From assembly GCF_003952365.1 (NCBI RefSeq), contig NZ_CP034443.1, forward strand, positions 3,279,001-3,343,000: a stretch of 64,000 bases of DNA, given 5' to 3'. Below the pieces are notes generated by a model. It searched no databases. It was not told where the DNA came from and saw nothing but the letters and a program-made list of their open reading frames with translations. The stretch comes from Mesorhizobium sp. M9A.F.Ca.ET.002.03.1.2. Lineage in GTDB: Bacteria > Pseudomonadota > Alphaproteobacteria > Rhizobiales > Rhizobiaceae. The position numbers were made by a program, and so were the translations under genes. Below are positions 51,941 to 61,084 of this stretch, in pieces (the first letter of the stretch is position 1; each line of letters begins with the position of its first letter).

Positions 51941-53450
51941 AGCGTCGATCGTTGAACAGCTTGCTGCTGGAGCGGACGACGCGCCGGCGATTTCGGCACC
52001 TGACCGGATCACGCTCACCCATGGCGGACTGCGCCGCCTGATCTCCGAAACGGCTGCGCGGCTCAATGCGCTCGGCCTCGGCCGTGGCGACCGGGTGGCC
52101 ATCGTGCTGCCGAACGGGCCGGAGATGGCGACGGCCTTCGTCGCGGTGGCCGCGGCGGCGTCGACCGCGCCGCTTAACCCGGCCTACCGGGCCGACGAGC
52201 TCGATTTTTATCTCAGCGATATCGGCGCAAAGGCGATCCTCGTTGCCGAAGGCGAAACTGGCCCCGCAGTGGCCGTCGCCGAGCGCCTCGGCATAGCAGT
52301 GCTGAGGCTCGTCGCGCAGGGAGGCGCGCCGGCCGGCGGCTTCGGCATCGAAGCCAAACCGGTTGGCCCGTCTGTTTTGTCCGGCTTGGCAGAGGATGGC
52401 GACATTGCATTGTTGCTGCACACGTCCGGCACCACGTCGCGGCCCAAGCTGGTGCCGCTCAGCCATGCCAATCTTGCCGCTTCGGCCGCCCATATCGGCG
52501 CGACGCTCGACCTGACGGCCGGCGATCGCTGCCTCAACATCATGCCGCTGTTCCACATCCATGGGCTGATCGCGGCGGTGCTGTCCTCGCTCGCCGCCGG
52601 CGGCAGCGTCTTCTGCACGCCGGGTTTCAACGCGCTGCGCTTCTTCCATTGGCTGAGCGAGGCGCGGCCGAGCTGGTACACGGCGGTGCCGACCATGCAT
52701 CAGGCGATACTGCCGCGGGCGGCGCGCAATGCCGATGCGCTGGCGGCGGCGCCCTTGCGCTTCATCCGTTCGTCCTCGGCGTCGCTGCCGCCGCAGGTGA
52801 TGGCCGAGCTCGAGGCGACCTTCGGCTGCCCGGTGATCGAATCCTACGGCATGACGGAAGCCGCGCACCAGATGGCCTCGAACCGGCTGCCGCCGGGCCT
52901 GCGCAAGCCGGGCAGCGTCGGCGCGGCTGCCGGGCCGGAGGTGGCGGTGATGGCGCTCGACGGGCAATTGCTGAAGCCGGGTGAGACCGGCGAGATCGTC
53001 ATTCGCGGACCCAATGTGACCGCGGGCTATGAGAAGAATCCGGACGCCAATGCCACGGCCTTCGCGCATGGCTGGTTTCATACCGGCGACCAGGGCGTAC
53101 TCGACGACGATGGCTACCTGCGCGTCACCGGCCGGCTCAAGGAGATCATCAACCGCGGCGGCGAGAAGATCTCGCCGCTCGAGGTCGACGACGTGCTGAT
53201 GGATCATCCGGCGGTGGCGCAGGTCGTCACCTTCGCCACGCCGCACGACAAGCTCGGCGAGGAGGTCGCTGCCGCGATCGTGCTGCGCGAGGGCATGGCC
53301 GCCACCGAAGGCGACATCCGCAGCTTTGCCGCGATGCGGCTTGCCGACTTCAAGGTGCCACGCATTGTCCTGATCCTTGACGAAATCCCGAAGGGCGCGA
53401 CGGGCAAGCTGCAGCGCATCGGTCTCGCGACCAAACTCGGTCTCAGTTGA
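51933..53450 (+). CDS. AMP-forming acyl-CoA synthetase, oxalate-CoA-ligase-like (AAE3/Pcs60 type)
   Basis: 505 residues from a TTG at 51933, preceded by AGAGG and overlapping the end of the previous frame. Adenylation motifs: LLHTSGTTSRPKLVPLSH, YGMTEAAHQMASN, GWFHTGDQG, KEIINRGGEKISPLEV and the terminal Lys in GATGKLQR. HTSGTTSRPK, WYTAVPT, IRSSSASL and NRGGEKISP closely follow plant AAE3 and yeast Pcs60, which activate oxalate. That similarity is recalled, not computed, so the acid could also be another short or aromatic one. It would trap the acid taken up by the importer as a CoA ester. Confidence 0.83.
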   Translation: MSEASIVEQLAAGADDAPAISAPDRITLTHGGLRRLISETAARLNALGLGRGDRVAIVLPNGPEMATAFVAVAAAASTAPLNPAYRADELDFYLSDIGAKAILVAEGETGPAVAVAERLGIAVLRLVAQGGAPAGGFGIEAKPVGPSVLSGLAEDGDIALLLHTSGTTSRPKLVPLSHANLAASAAHIGATLDLTAGDRCLNIMPLFHIHGLIAAVLSSLAAGGSVFCTPGFNALRFFHWLSEARPSWYTAVPTMHQAILPRAARNADALAAAPLRFIRSSSASLPPQVMAELEATFGCPVIESYGMTEAAHQMASNRLPPGLRKPGSVGAAAGPEVAVMALDGQLLKPGETGEIVIRGPNVTAGYEKNPDANATAFAHGWFHTGDQGVLDDDGYLRVTGRLKEIINRGGEKISPLEVDDVLMDHPAVAQVVTFATPHDKLGEEVAAAIVLREGMAATEGDIRSFAAMRLADFKVPRIVLILDEIPKGATGKLQRIGLATKLGLS

Positions 53451-53452
53451 CG

Positions 53453-54430
53453 ATGCGGATCACAGTCTTTGGCGCCGGCGCGATCGGTGGCTATTTCGCG
53501 GCCAAACTTGCCGTGGCCGGCCGGGTCGATCTTTCGATCGTGGCGCGCGGCGGGCATCTCGACGCGATCAGGGCGAACGGCCTCCGCCTGATCGAGGACG
53601 GTCATGAATCCGTCGCCTCTGTCAGGGCTGCCGCGCGGGCTGAGGAGCTAGGCGTCCAGGACTATGTCGTGCTGGCGCTCAAGGCCCATTCGCTCGCACC
53701 GGCGCTCGACCAGATCGCGCCGCTGCTGGGCGAGGGGACGGCCGTCGTCACCATGCAGAATGGCGTGCCGTGGTGGTATTTCCACAAGATCGGCGGCTCG
53801 CTCGAAGGCACGCGGTTGCAAGCAGTGGATCCCGGTGGCGTGATCTGGGACCGGCTTGGGCCGGATCGCGTCATCGGCTCGGTCGTCTATCCCGCGGCCG
53901 AGGTGGATGCGCCCGGCCTGGTCCGCCATATCGAGGGAAAACGCTTCTCGCTTGGCGAGCCTTCGGGGGAGAAGAGCGAACGCGTCACGCGGCTTGCCGA
54001 GGAGATGGTTGCGGCGGGGCTGCAGGCGCCTGTTCGCGACGACATTCGCAGCGAAATCTGGATCAAGCTGTGGGGCAATCTCTCCTTCAACCCGATTTCC
54101 GCGCTGACCGGCAGCACGCTTGCGGCAATCGCTGCCGACGAGGCAACCCGTACGCTTGCCCGCGCCATGATGCTGGAGGCGCAGGCGATCGGCGAAAGCC
54201 TTGGCGTCCGTTTCCCGATAGCGGTCGACCGGCGCATCAAGGGGGCCGCCGACGTCGGCGAGCACAAGACCTCGATGCTGCAGGATCTGGAGCGCGGCCG
54301 TCCCATGGAGATCGACGCGCTGGTGACGGCGGTGCAGGAACTCGGCCGGCTGACCGGCCAGCCGACGCCCACCATCGACAGCGTGCTGGCGCTGGTGCGT
54401 CGCCTCGCCATCGAGCGCGGCTGCTATTGA
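53453..54430 (+). CDS. Ketopantoate-reductase-like oxidoreductase (PanE/ApbA family)
   Basis: 325 residues. The N-terminal Rossmann motif ITVFGAGAIGGYFAAKLA and the following LALKAHSL, MQNGVPW and EIWIKLWGNLSFNPISALTG (with the catalytic Lys region) are family hallmarks; VGEHKTSMLQDLERGRPMEI is the conserved C-terminal block. PanE proper reduces 2-dehydropantoate in pantothenate synthesis. Placed last in a catabolic operon, this one may reduce another 2-keto acid. The ATG at 53453 follows the synthetase stop by 2 bases; a TTG at 53447 is less likely. Confidence 0.85.
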   Translation: MRITVFGAGAIGGYFAAKLAVAGRVDLSIVARGGHLDAIRANGLRLIEDGHESVASVRAAARAEELGVQDYVVLALKAHSLAPALDQIAPLLGEGTAVVTMQNGVPWWYFHKIGGSLEGTRLQAVDPGGVIWDRLGPDRVIGSVVYPAAEVDAPGLVRHIEGKRFSLGEPSGEKSERVTRLAEEMVAAGLQAPVRDDIRSEIWIKLWGNLSFNPISALTGSTLAAIAADEATRTLARAMMLEAQAIGESLGVRFPIAVDRRIKGAADVGEHKTSMLQDLERGRPMEIDALVTAVQELGRLTGQPTPTIDSVLALVRRLAIERGCY

Positions 54431-54537
54431 CCACTCTGAAGAGCGTCGACCCATTCCACGCTTGACTCTCAAGTTTGTTCCTGATTTGTTCTTGTCAGAG
54501 ACTTTAACAGGAGCGTTCCTCGGCCGAACGAGTACGG

Positions 54538-55146
54538 ATGTATCGGCAGCAAGAGTTTGATTTCGGCATCCCACCGCCGCCGAAGCAGCCAAAGTTGCCG
54601 GATCGCGTGTTCTTTGCGTTGCTGTTGGAAGTGAAATACCGATCCGAATTTTGGACACTGCAGAGGCAACTCTGCGATATCAATGGGATAACTGGTTCGC
54701 TGTTATTAAAGGAGCGTTTTCACGTCAGCCTGCAGCATGTAGGCGACTATAAGAGGCTTCGATCGAACACCGAATTCGCGGCAAGGCGGTCCGGTCGACG
54801 GGTTGAGATGCCGGCGTTTGAAGTCGCGTTTCATCATGCCGCAAGTTTCCCAGGTCGCCCAGCGGCGAGGGGGAGCCCGCCGTCTCGTCCGTTTGTGCTT
54901 TTGGCCGACAGTGGGCCGGTCTGCGAACTCAGTCGACTGATTGGCATTGCGATGAAGTCAAACGGCCTCAAGTCGGCAGACCATTTTGTTCCGCATATGA
55001 CCCTTGCCTATGATGGGAAATTCGTTCCCAGGCAGCCCATCGATGCAATCAGTTTTGTGGCAAGGGAGTTCATTCTTATTCACAGCTTGCGCGGTCTGAC
55101 GATCTACCGGGATCTGGATCGTTGGCCTTTGATCACCGCGTCGTAA
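54538..55146 (+). CDS. 2'-5' RNA ligase/2H phosphoesterase family protein
   Basis: 202 residues with the paired histidine motifs of the 2H superfamily: HVSL in RFHVSLQHVG and HMTL in VPHMTLAYDG. These form the active site of 2',3'-cyclic phosphodiesterases and LigT/ThpR-type ligases. The first part PDRVFFALLLE fits the family's start. It stands alone, and its sequence reads less GC-rich than its neighbours, which could mean transfer or relaxed use. The RNA or nucleotide substrate is unknown. Confidence 0.82.
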   Translation: MYRQQEFDFGIPPPPKQPKLPDRVFFALLLEVKYRSEFWTLQRQLCDINGITGSLLLKERFHVSLQHVGDYKRLRSNTEFAARRSGRRVEMPAFEVAFHHAASFPGRPAARGSPPSRPFVLLADSGPVCELSRLIGIAMKSNGLKSADHFVPHMTLAYDGKFVPRQPIDAISFVAREFILIHSLRGLTIYRDLDRWPLITAS

Positions 55147-55256
55147 TTCTCCAGCCGCGATGATCCTGACATGGATTGTCAGCTGGCTGGCGGATCACCG
55201 ATGGCAGGCCGCCAGGCGGTACCCTACTTGGAATGCGTCTGGAAAAGGAGGAAGTC

Positions 55257-55610
55257 ATGACCACTACCGAAATCGCCAAGGATTTCACGGAGCTCCTCAA
55301 GCGGGGCGACAGCGAAAGCGCTGCCGCGAAATACAATGCCGACGACATCGTCAGCTACGAAGCGATGGAAGGGCCGATGGCCATTTGCCGCGGCAAGGAG
55401 GCCGTCAAGCAGAAGGGTCAGTGGTGGCAAGAGAACCACGACGTTCATGGCGGCTCTGTCGAGGGTCCCTATGTCAATGGCGACCAGTTCGCATTGCGCT
55501 TCACGTTTGACGTGACGCCTAAGGCGACCGGCCAGCGCGCCTCCATGGACGAGGTTGGCGTCTATACGGTCAAGAACGACAAGATCAGCGAAGAGCGCTT
55601 CTATTATTGA
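55257..55610 (+). CDS. SnoaL/NTF2-like domain protein
   Basis: 117 residues from the ATG at 55257, preceded by AAGGAGGAAGTC. A cone-shaped NTF2-like fold is suggested by EIAKDFTELLKRGDSESAAA, VSYEAMEGPMAICRGKEAVK and the C-terminal YTVKNDKISEERFYY. Proteins of this kind range from ketosteroid-isomerase-like enzymes to binding proteins; no catalytic residues can be assigned. Single gene, ending at a strong shared terminator. Confidence 0.75.
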   Translation: MTTTEIAKDFTELLKRGDSESAAAKYNADDIVSYEAMEGPMAICRGKEAVKQKGQWWQENHDVHGGSVEGPYVNGDQFALRFTFDVTPKATGQRASMDEVGVYTVKNDKISEERFYY

Positions 55611-55663
55611 AGCCCGGCCAGCCCTTCCGGAGCCTGCTCACTTCGCCACATGGTTTGAAAACA

Positions 55664-55700
55664 GGCATGGCTGCCAGGACGAGGCCCTGGCAGCCATGCC
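55664..55700. terminator. Bidirectional terminator, 15-bp perfect stem
   Basis: GGCATGGCTGCCAGG (55664-55678) pairs perfectly with CCTGGCAGCCATGCC (55686-55700) across a 7-base loop. It lies between the convergent SnoaL-like and SRPBCC genes. On the minus strand it is followed by TGTTTTC, giving a short T-run. Confidence 0.8.
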
Positions 55701-55706
55701 AGCATA

Positions 55707-56192
55707 TCAAATCGTCCTCACATACTCCGCAAGCTGGTCGAGCACCGTGCCCCAGCCGTCGTAGAAGCCCATCTCCTCGTGGTTATTGCGCGTGGCTTCG
55801 TCGCGGTGAATAGCGGTCGCGGTGTAGCGCGTCGCCTTGCCTTCCGGGTGGAAGGATATGACCGCGGTGATGAACGGATCCCCCGACGGGCGATAGCCAG
55901 GCAGCAGTGCATCGGTCCACACCAGCCGCTCGTTCGGCACGATGTCGAGGTAGCAGCAACGCCGGTCGTTGACTTGCCTGCCATCAGGCGATTGCATGCG
56001 GGTCCTGAACAGGCCGCCGGGCCTGAGATCGATCTCGCAATCGGTGATGATCCACGGCTTGGGCGTGAACCATTGGCGGACGTGCTCGGGTTTGGTGTAG
56101 GCGGTCCAGAGCAGTTCTCGCGGCGCATCGACAACGCGTTCGAGAACGAGGTCGAGTTTCGGATCGGGTTTGAACAGCGGCGCCGGGCTCAT
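55707..56192 (-). CDS. SRPBCC (AHSA1/START-like) domain protein
   Basis: 161 residues from the ATG at 56192. LDLVLERVVDAPRELLWTAY and TKPEHVRQWFTPKPW are the entry of an AHSA1-type START fold; DEATRNNHEEMGFYDGWGTV is its typical C-terminus. Such proteins bind hydrophobic ligands. It overlaps the upstream ArsR gene by 4 bases (ATGA), the common ArsR-SRPBCC pair, and is probably controlled by it. Confidence 0.88.
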   Translation of the reverse strand: MSPAPLFKPDPKLDLVLERVVDAPRELLWTAYTKPEHVRQWFTPKPWIITDCEIDLRPGGLFRTRMQSPDGRQVNDRRCCYLDIVPNERLVWTDALLPGYRPSGDPFITAVISFHPEGKATRYTATAIHRDEATRNNHEEMGFYDGWGTVLDQLAEYVRTI

Positions 56193-56545
56193 ATGTCTTT
56201 CTCCTTGAGTGTCATGACGTAGGCGTCGAACTGGTCGAGGCGGCGCTCCCACAGCGCGCGTTGTTCGGCCAGCCAGTTTTCCGCGAGCTTCAGCGGTTCG
56301 GGCGCGAGCCGGTAGGTTCTGACGCGACCGGCCTTTTCGGAGAGCACCAGCCCGCAACCTTCCAGCACCTTGAGATGCTCGACGAAGGAGGGCAGGGCCA
56401 TGTCGAATGGTTGGGCAAGCTCGCTGACCGAGGCAGGGCTTCTGTTCAGTCGCTCGACGACACGGCGGCGCGTCGGATCGGAAAGCGCCCGGAAGATGCC
56501 GTCGATCGGTGGTAAGCTCGGACTTGCGGACTGCAGACTAGTCAT
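56189..56545 (-). CDS. ArsR-family transcriptional regulator
   Basis: 118 residues. Winged helix: IFRALSDPTRRRVVERLNR, SVSELAQPFDMALPSFVEHL, KVLEGCGLVLSEKAGRVRTY. No ArsR-type metal cysteines (CxC) are present, so it is of the SRPBCC-partner type, not a metal sensor. It is translationally coupled to the SRPBCC gene. Confidence 0.9.
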   Translation of the reverse strand: MTSLQSASPSLPPIDGIFRALSDPTRRRVVERLNRSPASVSELAQPFDMALPSFVEHLKVLEGCGLVLSEKAGRVRTYRLAPEPLKLAENWLAEQRALWERRLDQFDAYVMTLKEKDI

Positions 56546-56716
56546 AGATCGATTCCGCGCATTGGCTAAAAGCTGTATCGTACATACTTAGGAAAATACC
56601 TTAGTATTGGCAAGCCCGAAAATTTGGAGATGCAGGCAAGCAGCTGGCAAAGGGAGAGGCGCGGTTTTAGGGTGCCGTCAGATTCGAGTTTTCTATCAGT
56701 CCGAGGGACCCCGATT

Positions 56717-57079
56717 TTGACCATCACGATGTACGGCATCACCAATTGCGATACGATCAAGAAGGCGCGTACCTGGCTGGAGAGCCATGATGTCGCCTAT
56801 CGGTTTCACGACTACAGGGTCGAAGGCCTGGAAGCGGAGCGGCTCGACGGCTGGTCCGGCAAGGTCGGCTGGGAAATCCTGCTCAACAAGGCGAGCACGA
56901 CGTTTCGCGAACTGTCGGACAGGGACAAGACGAGCCTCGACGGGAAGAAGGCCAAGGCGCTGATGCTGGCCAAACCGACGATGATCAAGCGGCCGGTCCT
57001 CGATCTTGGCGACCGCATCCTCGTCGGCTTCAAGCCTGATGTCTATCAGCAGGCGGTGGGTGGGTTGAAGCAGGTGTAG
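56717..57079 (+). CDS. ArsC/Spx-family thioredoxin-fold protein (YffB-like)
   Basis: 120 residues from a TTG at 56717, which gives the family start MTITMYGITNCDTIKKARTW; an ATG at 56729 would cut into the first strand. Only one cysteine (NCDT) is in the active-site loop, as in YffB. KRPVLDLGDRILVGF carries the cis-proline region. YffB proteins resemble arsenate reductase but are thought to handle glutathione-type thiols. Convergent with the kinase gene, 14 bases apart. Confidence 0.82.
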   Translation: MTITMYGITNCDTIKKARTWLESHDVAYRFHDYRVEGLEAERLDGWSGKVGWEILLNKASTTFRELSDRDKTSLDGKKAKALMLAKPTMIKRPVLDLGDRILVGFKPDVYQQAVGGLKQV

Positions 57080-57093
57080 CGCCCGCGCTGGTC

Positions 57094-58590
57094 TCAATTC
57101 CGCCAGGCGAACTGGGTCGCGGGGAAGACCTTGGCCTGCCTGGCCGACAGCGCGTCCCATGCTTCGCGGTCGCGTGGGTCCGGTTCGATTGTCTCGGTGA
57201 TGCTCGTCATGGCGTCCGCGGCCTGAGCAAAACTCTCGAACCACCCGACTCCGACCGCGGCGCTGATGGCTGCGCCGAGGGAGGAGGCTTCAGCATTGTG
57301 ACCCTTATGGATCGAGATCCCGGTTGCGTCCGCGATCATCTTTGTCCAAAGCCTGCTGTTGGCGCCGCCGCCGATCGCCACCATTTGCGCCGGCGAAAGG
57401 CCATGGCTGCGCATCTCTTCGAGGGCCCGGGCTGTTTGCAGCGTCATCGCCTCGAGCCCCGCACGATAAAAGTGGCCGAGCGTGTGCGAGGGATGCATGC
57501 CGATGAAGCTCGCGCGAGCGCTCGGATCCCAATGCGGGTCCATGCAGCCAACCAGGGTGGTGCCGGCGAGAAGTCCGTCCGAGCCGATCGGGACGGCCGC
57601 CGCTTCCCGCTCCAGGCGGTCGAAGATCGCCGGATCGGAGCGTCCGCCGACAAACGTGTCGACGAACCAGTTGACGAAATAGACGCCCGCCCGCTGCACA
57701 GCCTCGAGGAAATAGCCATCGCCTGTCGGCGACGTCATGGTACGCCAGAAGGCGCCGACCACCGGTTCCCGCGACCAGATTCCCGCGATGATCGCAGTTC
57801 CGAGGTTGAGATAGACGACGCCGTCGCGCATGGCATTGACGCCGAGCCCGGCGCATTGCCCATCGCCGCCGGCGGCAATCACCGGCGTCCCCTCGGCGAG
57901 GCCCGTTGCCGCGGCGGCCGCGGCATGAACGGTCCCGACCCGCGTGCCGGACCGCACCGCATTGGGAAGTTGCGACGGCTTGATGCCAAGGTGATCGAGG
58001 ATCGGCTGCGACCATGCCTTGCGCGAGATATCGAAGAGGCCGAACGGATCGGCGCTCGTCCAGCTCGCACTCGGCATTCCTGTCAGTCTCAGCGTCAGAT
58101 AGCCATGCACGTCGAGGATTTTGTCAGCATGGTCCAACCGCTTCGGCTCGTTCTCGCGCAGCCATTTCAGGCGGTAGACGACCGGTGTCACGTCGATCGG
58201 CTTGCCGGTGATAGCGTGCAGCCGCTCACGGCCGATCTCAGCCGCGAAACGGTCGACCAGCCCGGCGGCGCGCTCGTCGAGCCACAGGCTCGCGGGTCCG
58301 ATCGGCTCGCCGGCGCCGTCGATGAGGGCAACGGTCTCGCGCTGGTTGGAGATGGCGATACCGGCGATGCGTTTCGCATCGACCGCGCCGACGAGCTGTC
58401 GCAGCGCCGCCGTTGCGGCCTGCCACCAGTCGGTGACCTCCTGCTCGACATAGTCCGGCCTCGGCTTCATCAGATCGAGCGGCGCGCGGCCTTCCGCCAC
58501 GGCTCGTCCGTCCCGGCTCCAGGCAATCGCCTTGCAGGATTGCGTGGAACTGTCGAGGCCGACGACAAGAGGTCCGTCGCTGCTGCCCAT
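57094..58590 (-). CDS. FGGY-family carbohydrate kinase
   Basis: 498 residues. VGLDSSTQSCKAIAW (phosphate loop), ISNQRETVALID, LWLDERAAG, and the adenosine motif AIGGGANSRLWTKMIADATG match the FGGY fold, similar to xylulokinases. It follows its presumed SorC regulator by 38 bases on the same strand. Together with the divergent glycerol-1-phosphate-dehydrogenase-like gene it forms a second polyol/sugar locus. It is a distant relative of the kinase at 24709. Confidence 0.9.
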   Translation of the reverse strand: MGSSDGPLVVGLDSSTQSCKAIAWSRDGRAVAEGRAPLDLMKPRPDYVEQEVTDWWQAATAALRQLVGAVDAKRIAGIAISNQRETVALIDGAGEPIGPASLWLDERAAGLVDRFAAEIGRERLHAITGKPIDVTPVVYRLKWLRENEPKRLDHADKILDVHGYLTLRLTGMPSASWTSADPFGLFDISRKAWSQPILDHLGIKPSQLPNAVRSGTRVGTVHAAAAAATGLAEGTPVIAAGGDGQCAGLGVNAMRDGVVYLNLGTAIIAGIWSREPVVGAFWRTMTSPTGDGYFLEAVQRAGVYFVNWFVDTFVGGRSDPAIFDRLEREAAAVPIGSDGLLAGTTLVGCMDPHWDPSARASFIGMHPSHTLGHFYRAGLEAMTLQTARALEEMRSHGLSPAQMVAIGGGANSRLWTKMIADATGISIHKGHNAEASSLGAAISAAVGVGWFESFAQAADAMTSITETIEPDPRDREAWDALSARQAKVFPATQFAWRN

Positions 58591-58628
58591 GATTGTCCTC
58601 CCGAGACGATGAGTTTCGCCGAGTCTGG

Positions 58629-59612
58629 CTATTCCAAGAGAATGTTCGCGGTGGCCAGGTCGGTGACGAAATGTGTCGCGTATCCGCCGCCGAGCCCAGC
58701 CCTGATCGCCCCGATCTTGCGGGCGCCACCGGCCGCGCAGATGCGGACGGGCACCGCTTTCAGTTCGTCGAGTGTGATGCCGACGGTGCGTCCATCGAGC
58801 GGCGTTGCGAAAGCGGCCCCTTGAGCGTCGATGAACCGCCCGATGATGACCCCGAGCGCTCCCTGCTCGATCATGCCGGCAAGTGCGGCGGCATCCGATA
58901 TCCCGGCTCGGGCATAGGTGCTCTCCGGCCCGATATCGCCGATCCCGAAGATCACCTTGCCGGCGGCATGTATCATGCGGAACTGGTTGACGAGCATCGG
59001 CTCCTGCATGAGTTCGTCGTGCAGCTCGTCGGTGGAGACGATCGCCGGGGCAAGCAGGTTGATGCAGCGGGCACCGAGCCGATTGGCCATCAGCGAGGTG
59101 CAGAATTCCGGCGAGAAATCGCTGGTGCCGATCGAGCTTCCCGAGAGCTGGACGACGGTGAGGTTCCTGTTATGCCGCAGTCGTGGGATCGAGCGGGCGG
59201 CGGCGAGCACGGTCTTTCCCCAGGCAACGCCGATCGTGTCGCCCGGATCGACCATGGACGCGAGCAACCGTCCTGCCGCTTCGCCGATGCGGCGGTCGGC
59301 ATCGCTGGGATCGAGGTCGGGGATAACCGCCGCGCCGCGAAGCCCGTATTTTTCCATGAGACGCCGCGAGGTCAAGGTGCGGGCAAAAGCGTCGTGGTCG
59401 ACCTGCACGGCGACGAGTCCGCTTTCGCGCGCCTCTTGCAGATAGTTTACCACGCTCGCCCTGGAGACGTTCATGACCTTGGCCACATCGCTCTGGTTAA
59501 GCTGGTCGACATAGTAGAGCCAGGCAGCCCACGCCACCGCGCTGTCGAATTCGGACGGCAGTGCCGAGAGCCCAGAGGGGCGGACCAGGTCGATGTCGGC
59601 ATCGGCATTCAT
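58629..59612 (-). CDS. SorC-family sugar-binding transcriptional regulator
   Basis: 327 residues from the ATG at 59612 (AAGGGG upstream). Helix-turn-helix: WLYYVDQLNQSDVAKVMNVS, then RASVVNYLQEARESGLV. The SorC effector domain has GDTIGVAWGKTVLAAA, VVQLSGSS, and a late ICAAGGARKIGAIRAGL. It is upstream of the FGGY kinase on the same strand and divergent from the dehydrogenase-HAD pair. The kinase product may be the inducer. Confidence 0.9.
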   Translation of the reverse strand: MNADADIDLVRPSGLSALPSEFDSAVAWAAWLYYVDQLNQSDVAKVMNVSRASVVNYLQEARESGLVAVQVDHDAFARTLTSRRLMEKYGLRGAAVIPDLDPSDADRRIGEAAGRLLASMVDPGDTIGVAWGKTVLAAARSIPRLRHNRNLTVVQLSGSSIGTSDFSPEFCTSLMANRLGARCINLLAPAIVSTDELHDELMQEPMLVNQFRMIHAAGKVIFGIGDIGPESTYARAGISDAAALAGMIEQGALGVIIGRFIDAQGAAFATPLDGRTVGITLDELKAVPVRICAAGGARKIGAIRAGLGGGYATHFVTDLATANILLE

Positions 59613-59664
59613 GCCCCTTTTTCCGCAGGTTTGCAGAACGAAGTCAAGCGTTGCGGGCGCATGC

Positions 59665-59694
59665 TTGACAAAAGACAGGGATAGGTGACTATTG
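59665..59694 (+). promoter_or_regulatory. Candidate sigma-70-type promoter of the dehydrogenase-HAD operon
   Basis: TTGACA at 59665-59670 is a consensus -35 element. CTATTG at 59689-59694, after an 18-base spacer, is an acceptable -10 element for alphaproteobacteria. It lies 58 bases before the start codon, in the divergent gap with the SorC gene. Confidence 0.45.
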
Positions 59695-59751
59695 TTTGAT
59701 CGCGCAGCGCGTCTGCGTCTCGATAAGAGAGTTGCCCCAGAAGAGGACGCC

Positions 59752-61080
59752 ATGACGAATCCGGCAGCCGGATCCTGGACGACATTGATCGACGACATTT
59801 TGGACGGGAACTGGACCAGCCCGGAGACCGGGAAAAAGGCTGTGGTGCCGTATGACCGGATTGTCATCGAGGAGAGCCTCGAAGGGCGGGCGGCCGATCT
59901 TGTTTCGGAGCTCGATCTGGGTGAGCGGTTCACGGTCGTTGCCGATGCCGCGACCTATGATGCGCTTGGCGAACGCGTTGCGCGCGAACTGAAGACGCTC
60001 GGCCCAGTCGATGTCCTGATTTTGGATCACCCACATGCCGACATGGCCAATGTCGAAAGCCTGGCCGTCAAACTCGCTGATGCGGATGCCGTGGTCGCGG
60101 TCGGTTCCGGCACGATCAACGATCTCTGCAAGTTCGTCACCGGAAGGAATGAGCGGCGCTATTGCGTGTTCGGGACGGCCGGTTCCATGAACGGCTACAC
60201 ATCGACGACCGCGTCCATCACACTTGAAAGCGGCCTGAAGGTGTCGCTCCCCTCCCACGCGCCATCGGGTTTTTTCGTCGATCTTGGCGTCTCCGCCGCC
60301 GCTCCGACCTATCTGTCGGCGGCTGGGTTCGGTGACTGCCTTTGCCGCTCGGTCGCCCAGATCGACTGGTGGATGTCGCACCGTCTGCTTGGCACCGCCT
60401 ACCATCAGGTACCGTTTCTCATCCAGGAAAAGGATGAGGCGGCGCTCAACGAGCGTGCGGCAAAGCTTGCCGAGCACGACATCGAGGCCAATGGCTATCT
60501 CTACCGCGTGCTGACGCTATGCGGCCTCGGCATTTCCTTCACCGGCGTCTCCAATCACGGTTCGATGGGCGAGCATCAGATATCGCACTACATCGACTGC
60601 TTCGCCGGCGAGCGTCACCCCGGTACGCTCCACGGCACCCAGGTCGGCGTCGCTTCACTCACCATGGCGCGGTTGCAGCAAGCAATGCTTGCAAACGACA
60701 AGCCGCCGGTGGTGAAGGCGACGAAGATCGATCCTGACGACATGGTGTGCCGCATGGGGCCGGCTGTCGCCGCACAATGTCTCGACGAATTGAAGAAGAA
60801 GGCCTTCGACGAGAATGCCGCCGCCGCATTCAACGAGCGGCTGCAGGAGCTCTGGCCGACGCTCAGGCAGGAGCTCGAGCAATTCATGCTGCCTGTCGAC
60901 GAGATGCAGCGCCTGCTGAAATCCACCGGCGGCCCGGTCTCAGCGGCCGAATTGGGCACGCCGGCCGATTTCTATCGCGAAGCCGTCGTTCATTGCCGGG
61001 AGATGCGCAATCGCTTCTCGTTCCTCGACATTGCTGCGGATGCAGGAATGCTGGAGGATTTTGCGCGCGGGGAAGCCTGA
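59752..61080 (+). CDS. Glycerol-1-phosphate-dehydrogenase-like enzyme (AraM/EgsA type)
   Basis: 442 residues, iron-type dehydrogenase fold. Cofactor motif AVGSGTINDLCKFVTG near 116-131; metal ligands Asp195 (AAGFGDCL), His275/His279 (GEHQISHYID) and His294 (TLHGTQVG). The usual S-x-D-G motif of G1P dehydrogenases appears as SMNG (Asn147), so substrate contact may differ. Those enzymes interconvert dihydroxyacetone phosphate and glycerol-1-phosphate. The context here is sugar catabolism, with a HAD phosphatase 4 bases downstream and kinase and SorC genes divergent. A role on another polyol phosphate is therefore likely. ATG at 59752 follows AAGAGGA. Confidence 0.8.
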   Translation: MTNPAAGSWTTLIDDILDGNWTSPETGKKAVVPYDRIVIEESLEGRAADLVSELDLGERFTVVADAATYDALGERVARELKTLGPVDVLILDHPHADMANVESLAVKLADADAVVAVGSGTINDLCKFVTGRNERRYCVFGTAGSMNGYTSTTASITLESGLKVSLPSHAPSGFFVDLGVSAAAPTYLSAAGFGDCLCRSVAQIDWWMSHRLLGTAYHQVPFLIQEKDEAALNERAAKLAEHDIEANGYLYRVLTLCGLGISFTGVSNHGSMGEHQISHYIDCFAGERHPGTLHGTQVGVASLTMARLQQAMLANDKPPVVKATKIDPDDMVCRMGPAVAAQCLDELKKKAFDENAAAAFNERLQELWPTLRQELEQFMLPVDEMQRLLKSTGGPVSAAELGTPADFYREAVVHCREMRNRFSFLDIAADAGMLEDFARGEA

Positions 61081-61084
61081 CCGG

